Below, one piece after another: positions 34,193 through 42,955 of a stretch of 64,000 nucleotides of DNA; position 1 is the first letter of the stretch, and the number at the start of each line of letters is the position of its first letter. Origin of the DNA: Anaerocolumna sp. MB42-C2 (GTDB taxonomy: Bacteria > Bacillota > Clostridia > Lachnospirales > Lachnospiraceae); the NCBI RefSeq assembly GCF_030913705.1, contig NZ_CP133190.1, positions 2,557,501-2,621,500 of the forward strand, given 5' to 3'. A program made the position numbers and the translations under genes. The notes under the pieces were generated by a model, which did no database searches, was not told where the DNA came from, and saw only the letters and a list, made by a program, of their open reading frames with translations.

Positions 34193-36544
34193 TCAATTGA
34201 TTTCCATTATATTCTCTGTCATTCTGAATATAAGCTCCAATAACTGTTGCTGCGCTTCCTCGTTGTACATAAACACTTCATATTCATTTCCCTTTTCGCT
34301 GATACGCTTTTCTGCCGTAATTCCTATTTCCTGCCCTTTCTTAGTAGCAACCGCTATATTTCTGGACAACAGTGTACTGTAACGGTCTTCCAGATACCCC
34401 TCTTCCCGCAGCTTTGCGGTAAGTTTTGTAACAGCCAGCTTTTTCATACTTCCTTCATCCCGGGTTTCATTGACCATCTCAACAAATTGGCTGACTGTAA
34501 CCAAACCTTCCGGATATATGGAATCCATCATCTCTCTGGTCAGGCAAAACTCTGCTTTCCTCCCCCCATTGCGGATTACCTCTGCAGGTTTAATATCTTC
34601 CGTATGGTCATTGTAGTATAATATCTCTTTCTGACTATTTGAAAATTCTAAAATAGCACTTATAAACTGCTGACCGTATTTTCCGTACTTATTCTCTCCG
34701 ACTCCGGAGACGGTAAGCATTTCCTCTTTACAAAAAGGCAGCTTGATACACATATCCGTAAGAGTTTTATCAGAAAAGATGATATAAGGGGGCATACCCT
34801 CCTCCCTGGCAATATCTGTTCTGACCCGGCGTAACATATCAAAAAGGGCTAATCCCCTGGAAGTCAACAATTCCGATCTTCGGATATCTTTATTTTTCCC
34901 GGTATCGTCTGTTTTATCGGCTTTACTATACAGAGGTAATTTCATAATGACGGCGGCGCGATTATCCAGAATGTCAAAAGATCTGTTATTTAGTTTTATA
35001 ATGGAAAATTTATCGCTTGTTACAGATAGATAACCATCTATTAAAAGCTTATTCAAAATCTGTTTTAGGAAAACTTCAGACTCCTTAGTACGTTTTCCAT
35101 AAAAAGATGACTGAACCATATTATTAGCTGAAAGTTTTGCTGTTTTTTTACCCATAATTGTAGCTACAATAACATTTAATCCATATCTTTGACCACTTTC
35201 TATAACGCAGCCTATCAGGTCTTTGCAAAGCTCTGTTACATCTATTTCCTGAAAATCAGTCAGGCAGTTGGAACAGTTATTACAGCTGTTTTTTCCATAT
35301 TGTCCGAAATATCTTAGTATATATTCCCTCAGACAATCCTTTGTAAAGCAATAATAGGTCATCTTTTTCAACCGTTCCATATCCTGTTCCTGTATTAACA
35401 TTCTGTCATCGGCAGATAATTCTTCATTTTCATTTTCTTTTTCAATTAAAAAGCGGTTAATTTGTACGTCTTTTGCACCATAAAGCAGGATACACTCGGC
35501 AGGTTCTCCGTCTCTGCCTGCCCTGCCTGCTTCCTGATAATAACTTTCCATATTTTTGGGCATGTTATAATGAATTACATATCGGACATTAGATTTATCA
35601 ATTCCCATTCCAAACGCATTTGTTGCTACCATAACCGGCAGTTTGTCATAGATAAAATCCTCCTGGTTCCTGGACCGTTCCAAATCACCCATACCTGCAT
35701 GGTACTTTGCCGTCTCCACACCATGTTCTAATAAAAGCTTCTGAAGCTCCTCCACATTATTTCTGGTACTGCAGTAAATAATACCGCTGTCACCTCTGTG
35801 GTTCTTAACATATTCTAGAACTTCCGTATCCTTATCCTTAGGTGTTCTTACTTCAAAATATAAGTTTTCCCGGTCAAAACCTGTTACTACCACTCGGGGT
35901 GATCTTAGCTTTAATATGCAGATAATGTCATCCATTACCTCTTTTGTTGCCGTGGCTGTAAAGGCACTGATTACCGGTCGTACCGGAAGTTCTTCGATAA
36001 ACCTCATTATCTTTAAATAACTTGGCCTAAAATCCTGTCCCCACTGGGAAATACAATGCGCTTCGTCTACTGTAATCATTGAAATTCCAGTATGGAGGGC
36101 AAAATCAAGGAATTCCTCCGTCATAAGGCGTTCCGGAGCTACATAGATAATCCGGTACCTACCCTGTTTTGCATAGGAAAGGGCTAAATTTACCTGTCCC
36201 CGTGACAGGGAACTGTTAATATAAGCGGCATGGATACCTGCTTCATTCAGCGCCGATACCTGATCTTTCATCAGGGATATTAAAGGTGATATAACAATAG
36301 TTATTCCCTCCATCATTAATGCCGGAACCTGGAAGCAAATCGATTTACCGGCTCCCGTAGGCATAACACCAAATACGTCTGTACCATTTAAAATGTTTTG
36401 CACCAGTTCTTCCTGTCCAAAGCGAAAGCTGCTGTAACCAAAGTATTTTTTTAATACGTTAACCGGAAGTGTATTCCTGTATGTAAAAGTTTGTTCCATG
36501 GTTTCCGTTGTTTCTTCTGTTTGTTCCACCTTCGTATTACCCAT
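34193..36544 (-). CDS. recQ: ATP-dependent DNA helicase RecQ
   Basis: A 783-residue helicase. Motif 0 is FRFGQEELV, Walker A MPTGAGKS (62-68), DEAH VDEAHCISQWGQDFR (160-170), motif VI YYQEAGRAGRDG. A zinc-binding Cys cluster follows (FTKDCLREYILRYFG, then CNNCSNC), then the RQC winged helix, an HRDC domain near residues 560-650 (LFDMLRRVRTDIAREEG) and a further C-terminal helix-turn-helix region. It unwinds DNA 3' to 5' in recombination and repair. The start MGNTKV has GGGGAG 10 bases upstream; an ATG 15 codons later is possible. Confidence 0.95.
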   Translation of the reverse strand: MGNTKVEQTEETTETMEQTFTYRNTLPVNVLKKYFGYSSFRFGQEELVQNILNGTDVFGVMPTGAGKSICFQVPALMMEGITIVISPLISLMKDQVSALNEAGIHAAYINSSLSRGQVNLALSYAKQGRYRIIYVAPERLMTEEFLDFALHTGISMITVDEAHCISQWGQDFRPSYLKIMRFIEELPVRPVISAFTATATKEVMDDIICILKLRSPRVVVTGFDRENLYFEVRTPKDKDTEVLEYVKNHRGDSGIIYCSTRNNVEELQKLLLEHGVETAKYHAGMGDLERSRNQEDFIYDKLPVMVATNAFGMGIDKSNVRYVIHYNMPKNMESYYQEAGRAGRDGEPAECILLYGAKDVQINRFLIEKENENEELSADDRMLIQEQDMERLKKMTYYCFTKDCLREYILRYFGQYGKNSCNNCSNCLTDFQEIDVTELCKDLIGCVIESGQRYGLNVIVATIMGKKTAKLSANNMVQSSFYGKRTKESEVFLKQILNKLLIDGYLSVTSDKFSIIKLNNRSFDILDNRAAVIMKLPLYSKADKTDDTGKNKDIRRSELLTSRGLALFDMLRRVRTDIAREEGMPPYIIFSDKTLTDMCIKLPFCKEEMLTVSGVGENKYGKYGQQFISAILEFSNSQKEILYYNDHTEDIKPAEVIRNGGRKAEFCLTREMMDSIYPEGLVTVSQFVEMVNETRDEGSMKKLAVTKLTAKLREEGYLEDRYSTLLSRNIAVATKKGQEIGITAEKRISEKGNEYEVFMYNEEAQQQLLELIFRMTENIMEIN

Positions 36545-36715
36545 TAAATCAAATCTCCCCTGCTAATTTATGTAATTTTTATATCGTTCTTTATCTGATT
36601 CGCTTTATATCCTTACACATAATCAATTCTTTGTCCTTAAATGCAGTAGGATAAAAGCATTACAATACCTTATGTTTTACTATTGTATCATAATGTATAA
36701 ATTATTAAAAACATA

Positions 36716-37435
36716 TTACCATTTTAAATTTTTTAGCAGCTGTGAATCAAATGGATTTCCATGACCGGGATAGATTGTTTTGATTTTCAATGATTTTATT
36801 CTCATAATACTTTTTAGAAGTTCTTTAAAATCACAGAAATTCGGTGCAATTTCAACTTTTCCTGTATTGGCAAAGATATCACCTGAAATTAAATCACCCG
36901 AGTCTGTAATAATACCGATGGATCCTCTGGTATGACCTGGAATATGTATTATCTTACCATGGAAACCGAATTCAGACAGGTCGAAACCCTCGTCTATCAA
37001 AATTTCAGGTCTAAAACTTTCATAATCTTTTAGATATTTTCTTATAAGTTTTTTGATTAGACTCTTCATGAAAAGAAAAACAAATCTATTTACAACAGAA
37101 CGATATTTGCAATTTTCCATTAACTTTTCCATCTCCGGATTGTTCACTAAAGCTTCATCCGCAGAATGCATTGCTATCCGAGTATTATATTTTTTTCTAA
37201 GATACGAAGCATTTGCCACATGATCATTATCACCGTGTGTCAGTACTATGAGTTTCAAATTGTTCTCATTACAGCCATATTTCTCCAATTTTTTCACAAT
37301 GGACTCTCTGCGGTTATCAAATTTTTTGTCAAAAAACAGATGCCCTCCAGTATCAAAAAGAATATAATTATCATCTTCCCTACCAAGGTAACAGTTTACA
37401 CCATTTAAATCAATTCTTATAATTTCCTGATTCAT
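36716..37435 (-). CDS. MBL-fold metallohydrolase
   Basis: A 239-residue metallo-beta-lactamase-fold enzyme. The metal-binding motif is LTHGDNDHVANASYL (H-x-D-x-D-H, a variant of HxHxDH). Further ligands are in IHIPGHTRGSIGI, SGDLISGDIFA and TIYPGHGNPF. The substrate is not predictable. It lies 82 bases after the TetR gene on the same strand, so TetR may control it. Confidence 0.88.
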   Translation of the reverse strand: MNQEIIRIDLNGVNCYLGREDDNYILFDTGGHLFFDKKFDNRRESIVKKLEKYGCNENNLKLIVLTHGDNDHVANASYLRKKYNTRIAMHSADEALVNNPEMEKLMENCKYRSVVNRFVFLFMKSLIKKLIRKYLKDYESFRPEILIDEGFDLSEFGFHGKIIHIPGHTRGSIGIITDSGDLISGDIFANTGKVEIAPNFCDFKELLKSIMRIKSLKIKTIYPGHGNPFDSQLLKNLKW

Positions 37436-37517
37436 GATTTTTCTCCCTTATAAGCTTCTCCGAATTTATGTCTCCAAAAGTCAATGTTGTGTTCTACCTT
37501 TTATTGCCGTATTACTT

Positions 37518-38111
37518 TTATTTATGATTTTTATGGTAATTTCCATGAGTGTCTTCATAAACCTTTAAAAACAACCGGTCAAATTGTTCTTTTTCTATCC
37601 CGTAATATTTAATCCATGATTCATTAAAACAAATATAAGCGTAGTTTGTTATAAAGCTTGTAAAAAATTCCGTTACTCTTCTTTCCTGAATATCCAAGTC
37701 ACCCTCTTTTGAATCTCTTGCTTCTTGGGTTATCAATACGTCTAACATTTTAAAAAGTACAGGTTTATCCTTGGATTTTTTTAATGAATCGATAAAAATA
37801 ACTCGAACTAAATCAGCATTCCTCCGTCCGAACTCATAATACTCATTTTTTATTCGATCGGCCAGCTTTTCTGCTTTTTCCTGATGCGTTTCTTTGGTTT
37901 TCTCTGAAATAAGATCAGCATACTCATTAATAAATTTCGAAGTCAGAACTTCCAGAATTTCTGCTTTACTTTTAAAATGATAGTAAATAAGTGATTTAGG
38001 CACATAGGCTTCGCGAGCTATCTCATCCATACGGGAACCCTCATAACTTTTTTCCGCAAATACCTTTATGGCAGCTTTTAGTATTCTATCCCGTGCATTA
38101 GGTTCATTCAT
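37518..38111 (-). CDS. TetR family transcriptional regulator
   Basis: A 197-residue TetR-type regulator. The N-terminal HTH is RDRILKAAIKVFAEKSYEG, with recognition region IAREAYVPKSLIYYHFKSKAEIL. The helical C-terminus is unassigned. The start has GGGAGCA 5 bases upstream. Its promoter is followed by a TTTAGTACTAAA palindrome, probably for autoregulation. The MBL hydrolase gene downstream is the likely target. Confidence 0.9.
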   Translation of the reverse strand: MNEPNARDRILKAAIKVFAEKSYEGSRMDEIAREAYVPKSLIYYHFKSKAEILEVLTSKFINEYADLISEKTKETHQEKAEKLADRIKNEYYEFGRRNADLVRVIFIDSLKKSKDKPVLFKMLDVLITQEARDSKEGDLDIQERRVTEFFTSFITNYAYICFNESWIKYYGIEKEQFDRLFLKVYEDTHGNYHKNHK

Positions 38112-38137
38112 AACATTGCTCCCTTTTTATACTGACT

Positions 38138-38178
38138 ATTTAGTACTAAATTATAACAGGATTTTACCAGTGAATCAA
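38138..38178 (-). promoter_or_regulatory. Promoter and operator of the TetR gene
   Basis: Minus strand: -35 TTGATT (38178-38173), 17-base spacer, -10 TATAAT (38155-38150). The perfect 14-bp palindrome ATTTAGTACTAAAT (38138-38151) begins within the -10 box and covers the start site. Confidence 0.75.
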
Positions 38179-38198
38179 CAGTAAGATATTATAAAAAA

Positions 38199-38268
38199 TT
38201 TAGGCAATTACGAAACAATATTGTTTTTTGTAATGTCAGACAATATTTAAGTTTCACAATTACCTAAA
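38199..38268 (-). repeat. AATTG-family hairpin upstream of the TetR promoter
   Basis: TTTAGGCAATTACGAAAC (38199-38216) pairs with GTTTCACAATTACCTAAA (38251-38268) with two mismatches, and an inner AATATTG/CAATATT stem lies beneath. It ends 21 bases upstream of the TetR -35 box. The remainder of the gap up to 38495 shows only a TTCGA-rich stretch and nothing assignable. Confidence 0.6.
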
Positions 38269-38495
38269 ATAAGATTTAGTGTCAAATGGTCTCTCTACTA
38301 GTATTTTATGAATATCGGTGTAACTATTCGATTTTAGTCGAATTATTTCGACTTCAACCGGTTGAGAATATTGCTTATATTTTGTTAAGACTCTGGCCAA
38401 AAATCAAGCCAGATTAACCGCCTATTTGCTGCAAATGCTGTTTGATGGTCCGGTGAACTGCCAAAGAAAGTATCTTATCCTATTAATCCCTCTTA

Positions 38496-40103
38496 TTAGT
38501 CGTTCAGAATTCTGCCTGCAGAATAAATTGGACGATAGTTCATATCTGCAATTACCACACCATCTTTTGCATTTTTGGCATGGATAATCTTATTATCCCC
38601 AATATATATTCCAACATGATTAATCGTTTTCTTGTTGGAACCTGCATAAAATATCAAATCACCCGGAAGAAGATTATCTGTATCTATTTGTGTACTGTTC
38701 TTTTCCTGCTCTTTTACTGTTCTGGGTAAATCAAAACCTGCTTCTTTATACACTGCCTGAATAAATCCACTGCAGTCTACACCCGTTTTAAGATTATTAC
38801 CTCCCCATACATAAGGTATCCCCTCCGCTTGTTTTGCACAGGTAACTACCTTTTTACGCACTGAATCTGCTTTGGAAACATCTTCTGTTTTTTTAACTTT
38901 GGTGTTAAGTTGATGTTTTTCACTTGGTAATACGACAATTGAGTGTTCCGCAATCTTTGCATTTATATCAGATGCCAAAACCTCCTTTTGATTGCCTGCT
39001 GCTACAATTACAGTTGTAAAAATCAAACTGAGAAACAGTGCCGGTAATAATTTTCCCGTTATTTTTTTTCTATGATCAAAAATAAATGTTAATCTATGTT
39101 TCATGTTATTTTTCCCTCCATATAAATTCATTAATGATACTGTACTCTGTTTGGGCAAAGCCACCGAACATCTTAATAAAAGCTTTCCATAATACAGACA
39201 ATCCGACTTCGTGGATTCACGAAGAACTATCTCATCACAGGAAATTTCACACCAGTTATCCAACTGTTTCGCCAATACATAACCAAATGGATTATACCAG
39301 TTTAATATCAGAACAATTAACCCGATTAGTTTAATGAAAGAATCTTTTCGGTAAATATGTATCAGTTCATGCCGCAGGATAAAATGCAGATCTTTGTCCG
39401 GATAAGATTCCTCGGGCAGGAGAATTGCCGGTTTAAAAATACCTATAGACATAGGACTTGAGATGACGGAACACGTAAATAGGTTTATTTTACTGGATTG
39501 GGTGAACACCGAATAATTAAGCCTGCTGTAATTATTATGAAATTGATTAATACAGTATGCCATTTCCTGCTTAAGAATACCCGGGTTCGCAGGAATGCTA
39601 AACCGAAATAAGAGTTTTTTAATCCGGTAATAACGGATACCCTTTATCATCAATATGAAAGCAGCTCCGATAAGCCAGATCAGGAACAATAATAAGTATC
39701 GGTATTGTACGATAACTATAAAAACCGTTAATGGTATCCCCTTTAAGAAATATGTATGTTTTCTAATCAGTTTATCATAATTCGTGTTCCATCTGCTTAA
39801 ATCTGTATGTTTTTTCTGCAGTGAAGTTCTGTCATAGTTATCACCTGCAGTTTGGTTACCTGGTTCGTTAAATACATACGTATTATTTTCAACAGTTTTC
39901 CGCGGTAAACTGATATGAAATAATGCTTCTGAAAATTCGAAACGAATCGGTAATAATAATCCGATCAATAATATTAACCAAACACGATATAGACAAGTAG
40001 CAGAAAAGTGTTTTTTTAAAATAGGTTCAAGCATAAGCAGGAGTAATATAAAAAATGTGATATTAAGCGAATTTATAAAATTCGAAAATAATAAATGAAT
40101 CAA
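38496..40103 (-). CDS. BlaR1-type M56 membrane protease fused to an NlpC/P60 peptidase
   Basis: A 535-residue fusion. Residues 1-370 form an M56 peptidase: four helices and the zinc motif HELIH (245-249) with a third ligand near CDE (291). After a last helix (355-370) and a linker, residues 415-535 are an NlpC/P60 cell-wall endopeptidase with Cys444 (GVDCSGF), His496 (INHVGIY) and His508. Normal BlaR1 carries a penicillin-binding sensor here. It is encoded directly after a BlaI-type repressor (1-base gap). Presumably it senses cell-wall state and cleaves BlaI; the fused hydrolase could cut or bind muropeptides. No ribosome site is needed beyond coupling. Confidence 0.88.
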   Translation of the reverse strand: MIHLLFSNFINSLNITFFILLLLMLEPILKKHFSATCLYRVWLILLIGLLLPIRFEFSEALFHISLPRKTVENNTYVFNEPGNQTAGDNYDRTSLQKKHTDLSRWNTNYDKLIRKHTYFLKGIPLTVFIVIVQYRYLLLFLIWLIGAAFILMIKGIRYYRIKKLLFRFSIPANPGILKQEMAYCINQFHNNYSRLNYSVFTQSSKINLFTCSVISSPMSIGIFKPAILLPEESYPDKDLHFILRHELIHIYRKDSFIKLIGLIVLILNWYNPFGYVLAKQLDNWCEISCDEIVLRESTKSDCLYYGKLLLRCSVALPKQSTVSLMNLYGGKNNMKHRLTFIFDHRKKITGKLLPALFLSLIFTTVIVAAGNQKEVLASDINAKIAEHSIVVLPSEKHQLNTKVKKTEDVSKADSVRKKVVTCAKQAEGIPYVWGGNNLKTGVDCSGFIQAVYKEAGFDLPRTVKEQEKNSTQIDTDNLLPGDLIFYAGSNKKTINHVGIYIGDNKIIHAKNAKDGVVIADMNYRPIYSAGRILND

Positions 40104-40104
40104 A

Positions 40105-40560
40105 CTATTCCTCCTCCTGATTTTTTAACCAAGTGTTAAGTTCATCTAGTTCCGATTTACTCAGTTTATTATTTCCGGTGAATGCATTCACTAACTGAAA
40201 TAATGAATTTGCATGATAACGTTCTACAAAAAGGTTCGTTTCATATTGAATGTAATCTTCTTTCTTAATACAGGGATAATAGGTACGTTCCTTTCCTGCT
40301 TTTTCACTGTGTAAAAAGCCACGTTCCGTTAAACGATTTAAAAGAGTAATTAAAGTCTGCAGCTTCCACCCTTTTTCATTTCCCAGTTGATTCATAAGTA
40401 TAGCTGTGGTTACCGGAGGGATGTTTTTCCACACTGCCGACATCACCTCAAATTCAGTTTCTGGTAATTTTGTTAGGGTAACTGTCTTAACGGCATTATT
40501 GTTTGTTGACTGTCTGTCATTATTACAGGGTGTGGAATTATCATTTTCATTTCGTTTCAT
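40105..40560 (-). CDS. blaI: BlaI/MecI family repressor
   Basis: A 151-residue repressor. After a 30-residue polar N-terminus rich in Asn, the winged helix is LPETEFEVMSAVWKNIPPVTT, TLITLLNRLTERGFLHSEKAG and the wing RTYYPCI, as in BlaI/MecI. The C-terminal helices give dimerisation and hold the cleavage region in relatives. It is first in an operon with the M56-NlpC/P60 gene. Two BlaI-like sites overlap its promoter, which supports autoregulation. Confidence 0.92.
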   Translation of the reverse strand: MKRNENDNSTPCNNDRQSTNNNAVKTVTLTKLPETEFEVMSAVWKNIPPVTTAILMNQLGNEKGWKLQTLITLLNRLTERGFLHSEKAGKERTYYPCIKKEDYIQYETNLFVERYHANSLFQLVNAFTGNNKLSKSELDELNTWLKNQEEE

Positions 40561-40586
40561 AGAAGTTCTCCTATTTGCCTTGATAT

Positions 40587-40636
40587 TCTACATTTGTCTA
40601 TATTTATATTCTACGCTTGTCTATAATGATTGTCAA
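40587..40636 (-). promoter_or_regulatory. blaI promoter with two operator copies
   Basis: Minus strand: -35 TTGACA (40636-40631), 17-base spacer, -10 TAGAAT (40613-40608). TCTACATTTGTCTA (40587-40600) and TCTACGCTTGTCTA (40610-40623) are near-palindromes of TACA-NN-TGTA type, 23 bp apart. One covers the -10, the other the start region, as in bla/mec operators. Confidence 0.8.
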
Positions 40637-40670
40637 CCATTTTTTTATAAAATGTCAACATGATAACACT

Positions 40671-40686
40671 TTCGCGCCCTCGCGAA
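40671..40686. repeat. Small palindrome upstream of blaI
   Basis: TTCGCG-CCCT-CGCGAA, a perfect 6-bp stem. The same TTCGCG/CGCGAA pair occurs inside the ITR-bounded repeats at 6171 and 59679. Confidence 0.4.
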
Positions 40687-40728
40687 TTGGGTAACAATAT
40701 ACTTTTGCTCTGCGCGGTACGCTTTTTT

Positions 40729-40765
40729 ATTTCATCGGGAAGTTCGGAGAACTTTCCGATGAAAT
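40729..40765 (-). terminator. Hairpin in the blaI-cupin gap
   Basis: ATTTCATCGGGAAGTTC and GAACTTTCCGATGAAAT form a 17-bp stem with one mismatch and a GGA loop. On the minus strand AAAAAA follows rather than T, so it is a backup or a structural element. Sixteen bases of it recur at 41554-41569. Confidence 0.45.
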
Positions 40766-40771
40766 AAGAAA

Positions 40772-40790
40772 GGGATACCAGTAGTATCCC
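40772..40790 (-). terminator. Terminator of the cupin gene
   Basis: GGGATAC-CAGTA-GTATCCC, perfect 7-bp stem; on the minus strand TTTCTTATTT follows, 10 bases past the cupin stop. Confidence 0.7.
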
Positions 40791-40800
40791 GTCATTACTA

Positions 40801-41265
40801 TTATTCATTAGGATCTGAAGACCAATTTTTAACCGTATCATCCAGATCAAATACTAACTTTTTATTTCTTAAAAAGACTTTATTCTCATCCGGATATACC
40901 GCTATATCTTCTTTATCACGATTTCCCATATCAAGTATTTGTAATATTTCAGAACCATTATTTATAAACTGATGAGCGATATCCTTGCCGGCAGGTTTAG
41001 AGATAACATCCCCTGCCACAACGGATATCTCTTCTCCGTTTATTCTCAATATACCTTTTCCGCTCATTATAAGGAAGAATTCTTCCTGCCTTGTGTGGGA
41101 ATGGTATTTTGTACTTTTAGCACCCGGTTTTACATAATCAATATTGACATAAATTTTTTCGCACCCCAGAACATCACCTATTAACAACGTTTTCAACTGT
41201 GTCTGAAAATCAGGATCGTCTATATAGTCTCTGGGTATTTTATTAATATTTGAAATTTTATACAT
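40801..41265 (-). CDS. Cupin domain protein
   Basis: A 154-residue single-cupin protein. Motif 1 is YHSHTRQEEFFLIMSGKG, where two His and a Glu bind metal; motif 2 is DVISKPAGKDIAHQFIN. Small cupins of this type include sugar isomerases and oxygenases, and no specific reaction can be given. The ribosome site is AGGAGG, 8 bases before ATG. It stands alone between blaI and a repeat-rich gap. Confidence 0.85.
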   Translation of the reverse strand: MYKISNINKIPRDYIDDPDFQTQLKTLLIGDVLGCEKIYVNIDYVKPGAKSTKYHSHTRQEEFFLIMSGKGILRINGEEISVVAGDVISKPAGKDIAHQFINNGSEILQILDMGNRDKEDIAVYPDENKVFLRNKKLVFDLDDTVKNWSSDPNE

Positions 41266-41432
41266 CGCTTTCCTCCTAATTTATATTAACATGAGCACGA
41301 AATCCACCATTAATCTAAAAAGGTAAAACCCTGTATCATAATCGGCAGATAAAAAAAACTAATAATATTATACCCTATTACATTCGAATCGTAAAGAATA
41401 AGAAAGGGGCTGGTTTGCCAGACTCTAGGTTT

Positions 41433-41538
41433 TTGCACACAAAACGAGGAGGCAGCGTTCCTACGCTGTAATTCTCCGGTTTTATGTGACAATACACTCA
41501 CATAAAACACGTCGCGTTTGTTACCTGTGAACAGTAAC
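41433..41538 (-). repeat. ITR-bounded structured element, copy 2 (truncated, 106 bp)
   Basis: It matches the right-hand two thirds of 59679-59843, from TTGCACACAAAACG to the TGAACAGTAAC end. The other terminus is missing. Its hairpin TTTTATGTGA / TCACATAAAA is perfect here. The element fills most of the 335-base gap 41266-41600. Confidence 0.75.
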
Positions 41539-41582
41539 AGGTTTTTTATATAAGGAAGTTCGGAGAACTAGTCTATGTAATA

Positions 41583-41602
41583 AAAAAAGGCCTCCGCCTT
41601 TT
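41583..41602 (-). terminator. Terminator overlapping the stop of the 109-residue gene
   Basis: AAAAAGGC-CTCC-GCCTTTTT; the minus strand reads into a long T-run directly after the stop codon. Confidence 0.75.
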
Positions 41603-41930
41603 AACAGGCCAGAGAACTTAAGTTAATCCTGGGTTTTACCATTAATTCAATATAAGTCAGTGCATCTTTGCAGGCCTTAGTTGCTTCTTCCAGATATTCC
41701 TCATCCTGCCGTATCTTTTTTTGGAGCCTGAAAATCATTTCTTTTTCTATCTCATAGATACTCTTTGTCACGGAATAACTTCTTGTATCTTCTTTATATT
41801 CCTGTCTTATGGAATAAATCATTGCGGAACACTCATAGATTACTTTCTCATTCACACTTTTTTTAGTCTTTCGCCCATAAATTCTAAGGCTTTCTTTCGC
41901 CAGATCGTAAATCACTTCTTCTCGATGCAT
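41601..41930 (-). CDS. Hypothetical helical protein
   Basis: A 109-residue, charged, predicted all-helical protein (MHREEVIYDLAKESLRIYGR...). No signal peptide, membrane helix or recognised motif. The ribosome site is AGAGGA, 5 bases before ATG, and a terminator overlaps the stop, so it looks like a real single-gene unit. An AATTG-family hairpin (41956-42002) precedes it. Function unknown. Confidence 0.65.
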   Translation of the reverse strand: MHREEVIYDLAKESLRIYGRKTKKSVNEKVIYECSAMIYSIRQEYKEDTRSYSVTKSIYEIEKEMIFRLQKKIRQDEEYLEEATKACKDALTYIELMVKPRINLSSLAC

Positions 41931-41955
41931 TTAATCCTCTTTTCCTTAAAATGAC

Positions 41956-42002
41956 CAGGTAATTGCCAGACTTCAATATGGCTGTCTGCTCACAATTATC
42001 TG
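41956..42002 (-). repeat. AATTG-family hairpin before the hypothetical gene
   Basis: CAGGTAATTGCCAGAC and GTCTG...CAATTATCTG pair imperfectly around a short loop, 25 bases upstream of the start at 41930, on the sense side as for other members. Confidence 0.5.
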
Positions 42003-42133
42003 ATTTTATTCTTATAAACCTAAACTTAACTTGTTGATTATTACAATTACAGAATACCACAACCGGGTATAATTCGTATATAGTTTTTGTAAAAATTGTG
42101 TAATTTATTCAATTTCCGATCATAATGGCTGTA

Positions 42134-42955
42134 TTACCGCTTTTTAGATGAAGACGGCAGGTAGCCCATATGCTTTTTATAAGTCTTTGAAAAATAAGAT
42201 AAATTATCAAACCCACAGGCAAATGCTGCTTCTTCCACACTGTATTTACCGCTTAACAGAAGTCTTTTTGCATTGGTACATCTTAAAATATTAATAAAAC
42301 AAACCGTTGTATAGCCGGTAATTTCTTTAAAAATACGACAAAAATAATATTTGCTTACTCCTGCTTCATAGGCAATTTCAGAAATGGAGATATTTTTATC
42401 ATAATTACTTTGTATAAATCTGATTGCTTTTTTAATCATCTCTATTTTATTTGTCTCCGGTTTATTAGACAAGGGCGATTCCGACAGGGTGTAATCCCGG
42501 TATAAAGTAATAATCAAATCCATGATTACTGATTTAATTTTCGCTTTATAGAGAGCTTTCTGTGAAAGAAATTCTTCTTTTATCAGGTTTAATTTATCCC
42601 GTATCTCCCTGTCTTTTAACAGCCTTTGAAATATGATTTCTTCTGTATCTATTCCAATTTCCTCACAGAATTTCCGGTCAATAATCAAGCAATAATATTT
42701 AGACTCCTCTTCTATTGTTTGTATGTAGTGAACATTGTTTGAATTAATGACAGCAATCTCATCCTTATTTGCAGTAATACTGCTGGCATCTGATGAAACA
42801 GTTATTGTTCCTTTTATAACGTAAAGAATCTCAATATTTTCATGCCAATGAGGCAAAAAATTGGATCGGCTTTTTATCATTGTATCCAAATGGAATATAA
42901 TCGGAAAGGACGGATCTTTATGAGTATGCGGTTCATAGAAATTACTTGAATTCAT
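42134..42955 (-). CDS. AraC family regulator (cupin sensor)
   Basis: A 273-residue regulator. The start MNSSNFYEPHTHKD has AAAGGGGAG 6 bases upstream. The N-terminal cupin has the usual LPHWHENIEILYVIKGTITV. The two C-terminal HTH motifs are ISEIAYEAGVSKYYFCRIFKEITG and VEEAAFACGFDNLSYFSKTYKKHMG. Divergent from the isomerase/dehydrogenase operon at 43109, which it probably activates when a sugar is bound. Confidence 0.92.
   Translation of the reverse strand: MNSSNFYEPHTHKDPSFPIIFHLDTMIKSRSNFLPHWHENIEILYVIKGTITVSSDASSITANKDEIAVINSNNVHYIQTIEEESKYYCLIIDRKFCEEIGIDTEEIIFQRLLKDREIRDKLNLIKEEFLSQKALYKAKIKSVIMDLIITLYRDYTLSESPLSNKPETNKIEMIKKAIRFIQSNYDKNISISEIAYEAGVSKYYFCRIFKEITGYTTVCFINILRCTNAKRLLLSGKYSVEEAAFACGFDNLSYFSKTYKKHMGYLPSSSKKR

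Noticed and set aside
33953-38410. Shared AAGACTCTGnCCAAAA and TGTTTGATGG words at about 33953 and 38387
   Set aside because: Similarity is short and spacing differs; not enough to call a repeat family by eye.
40611-40850. A 79-codon minus-strand frame between blaI and the cupin gene
   Set aside because: It covers the blaI promoter, two hairpins and the cupin stop, has no ribosome site and no plausible protein character.
41310-41510. A 66-codon minus-strand frame near the truncated repeat
   Set aside because: It runs through the ITR-bounded element and has no ribosome site; the other copies do not conserve the frame.
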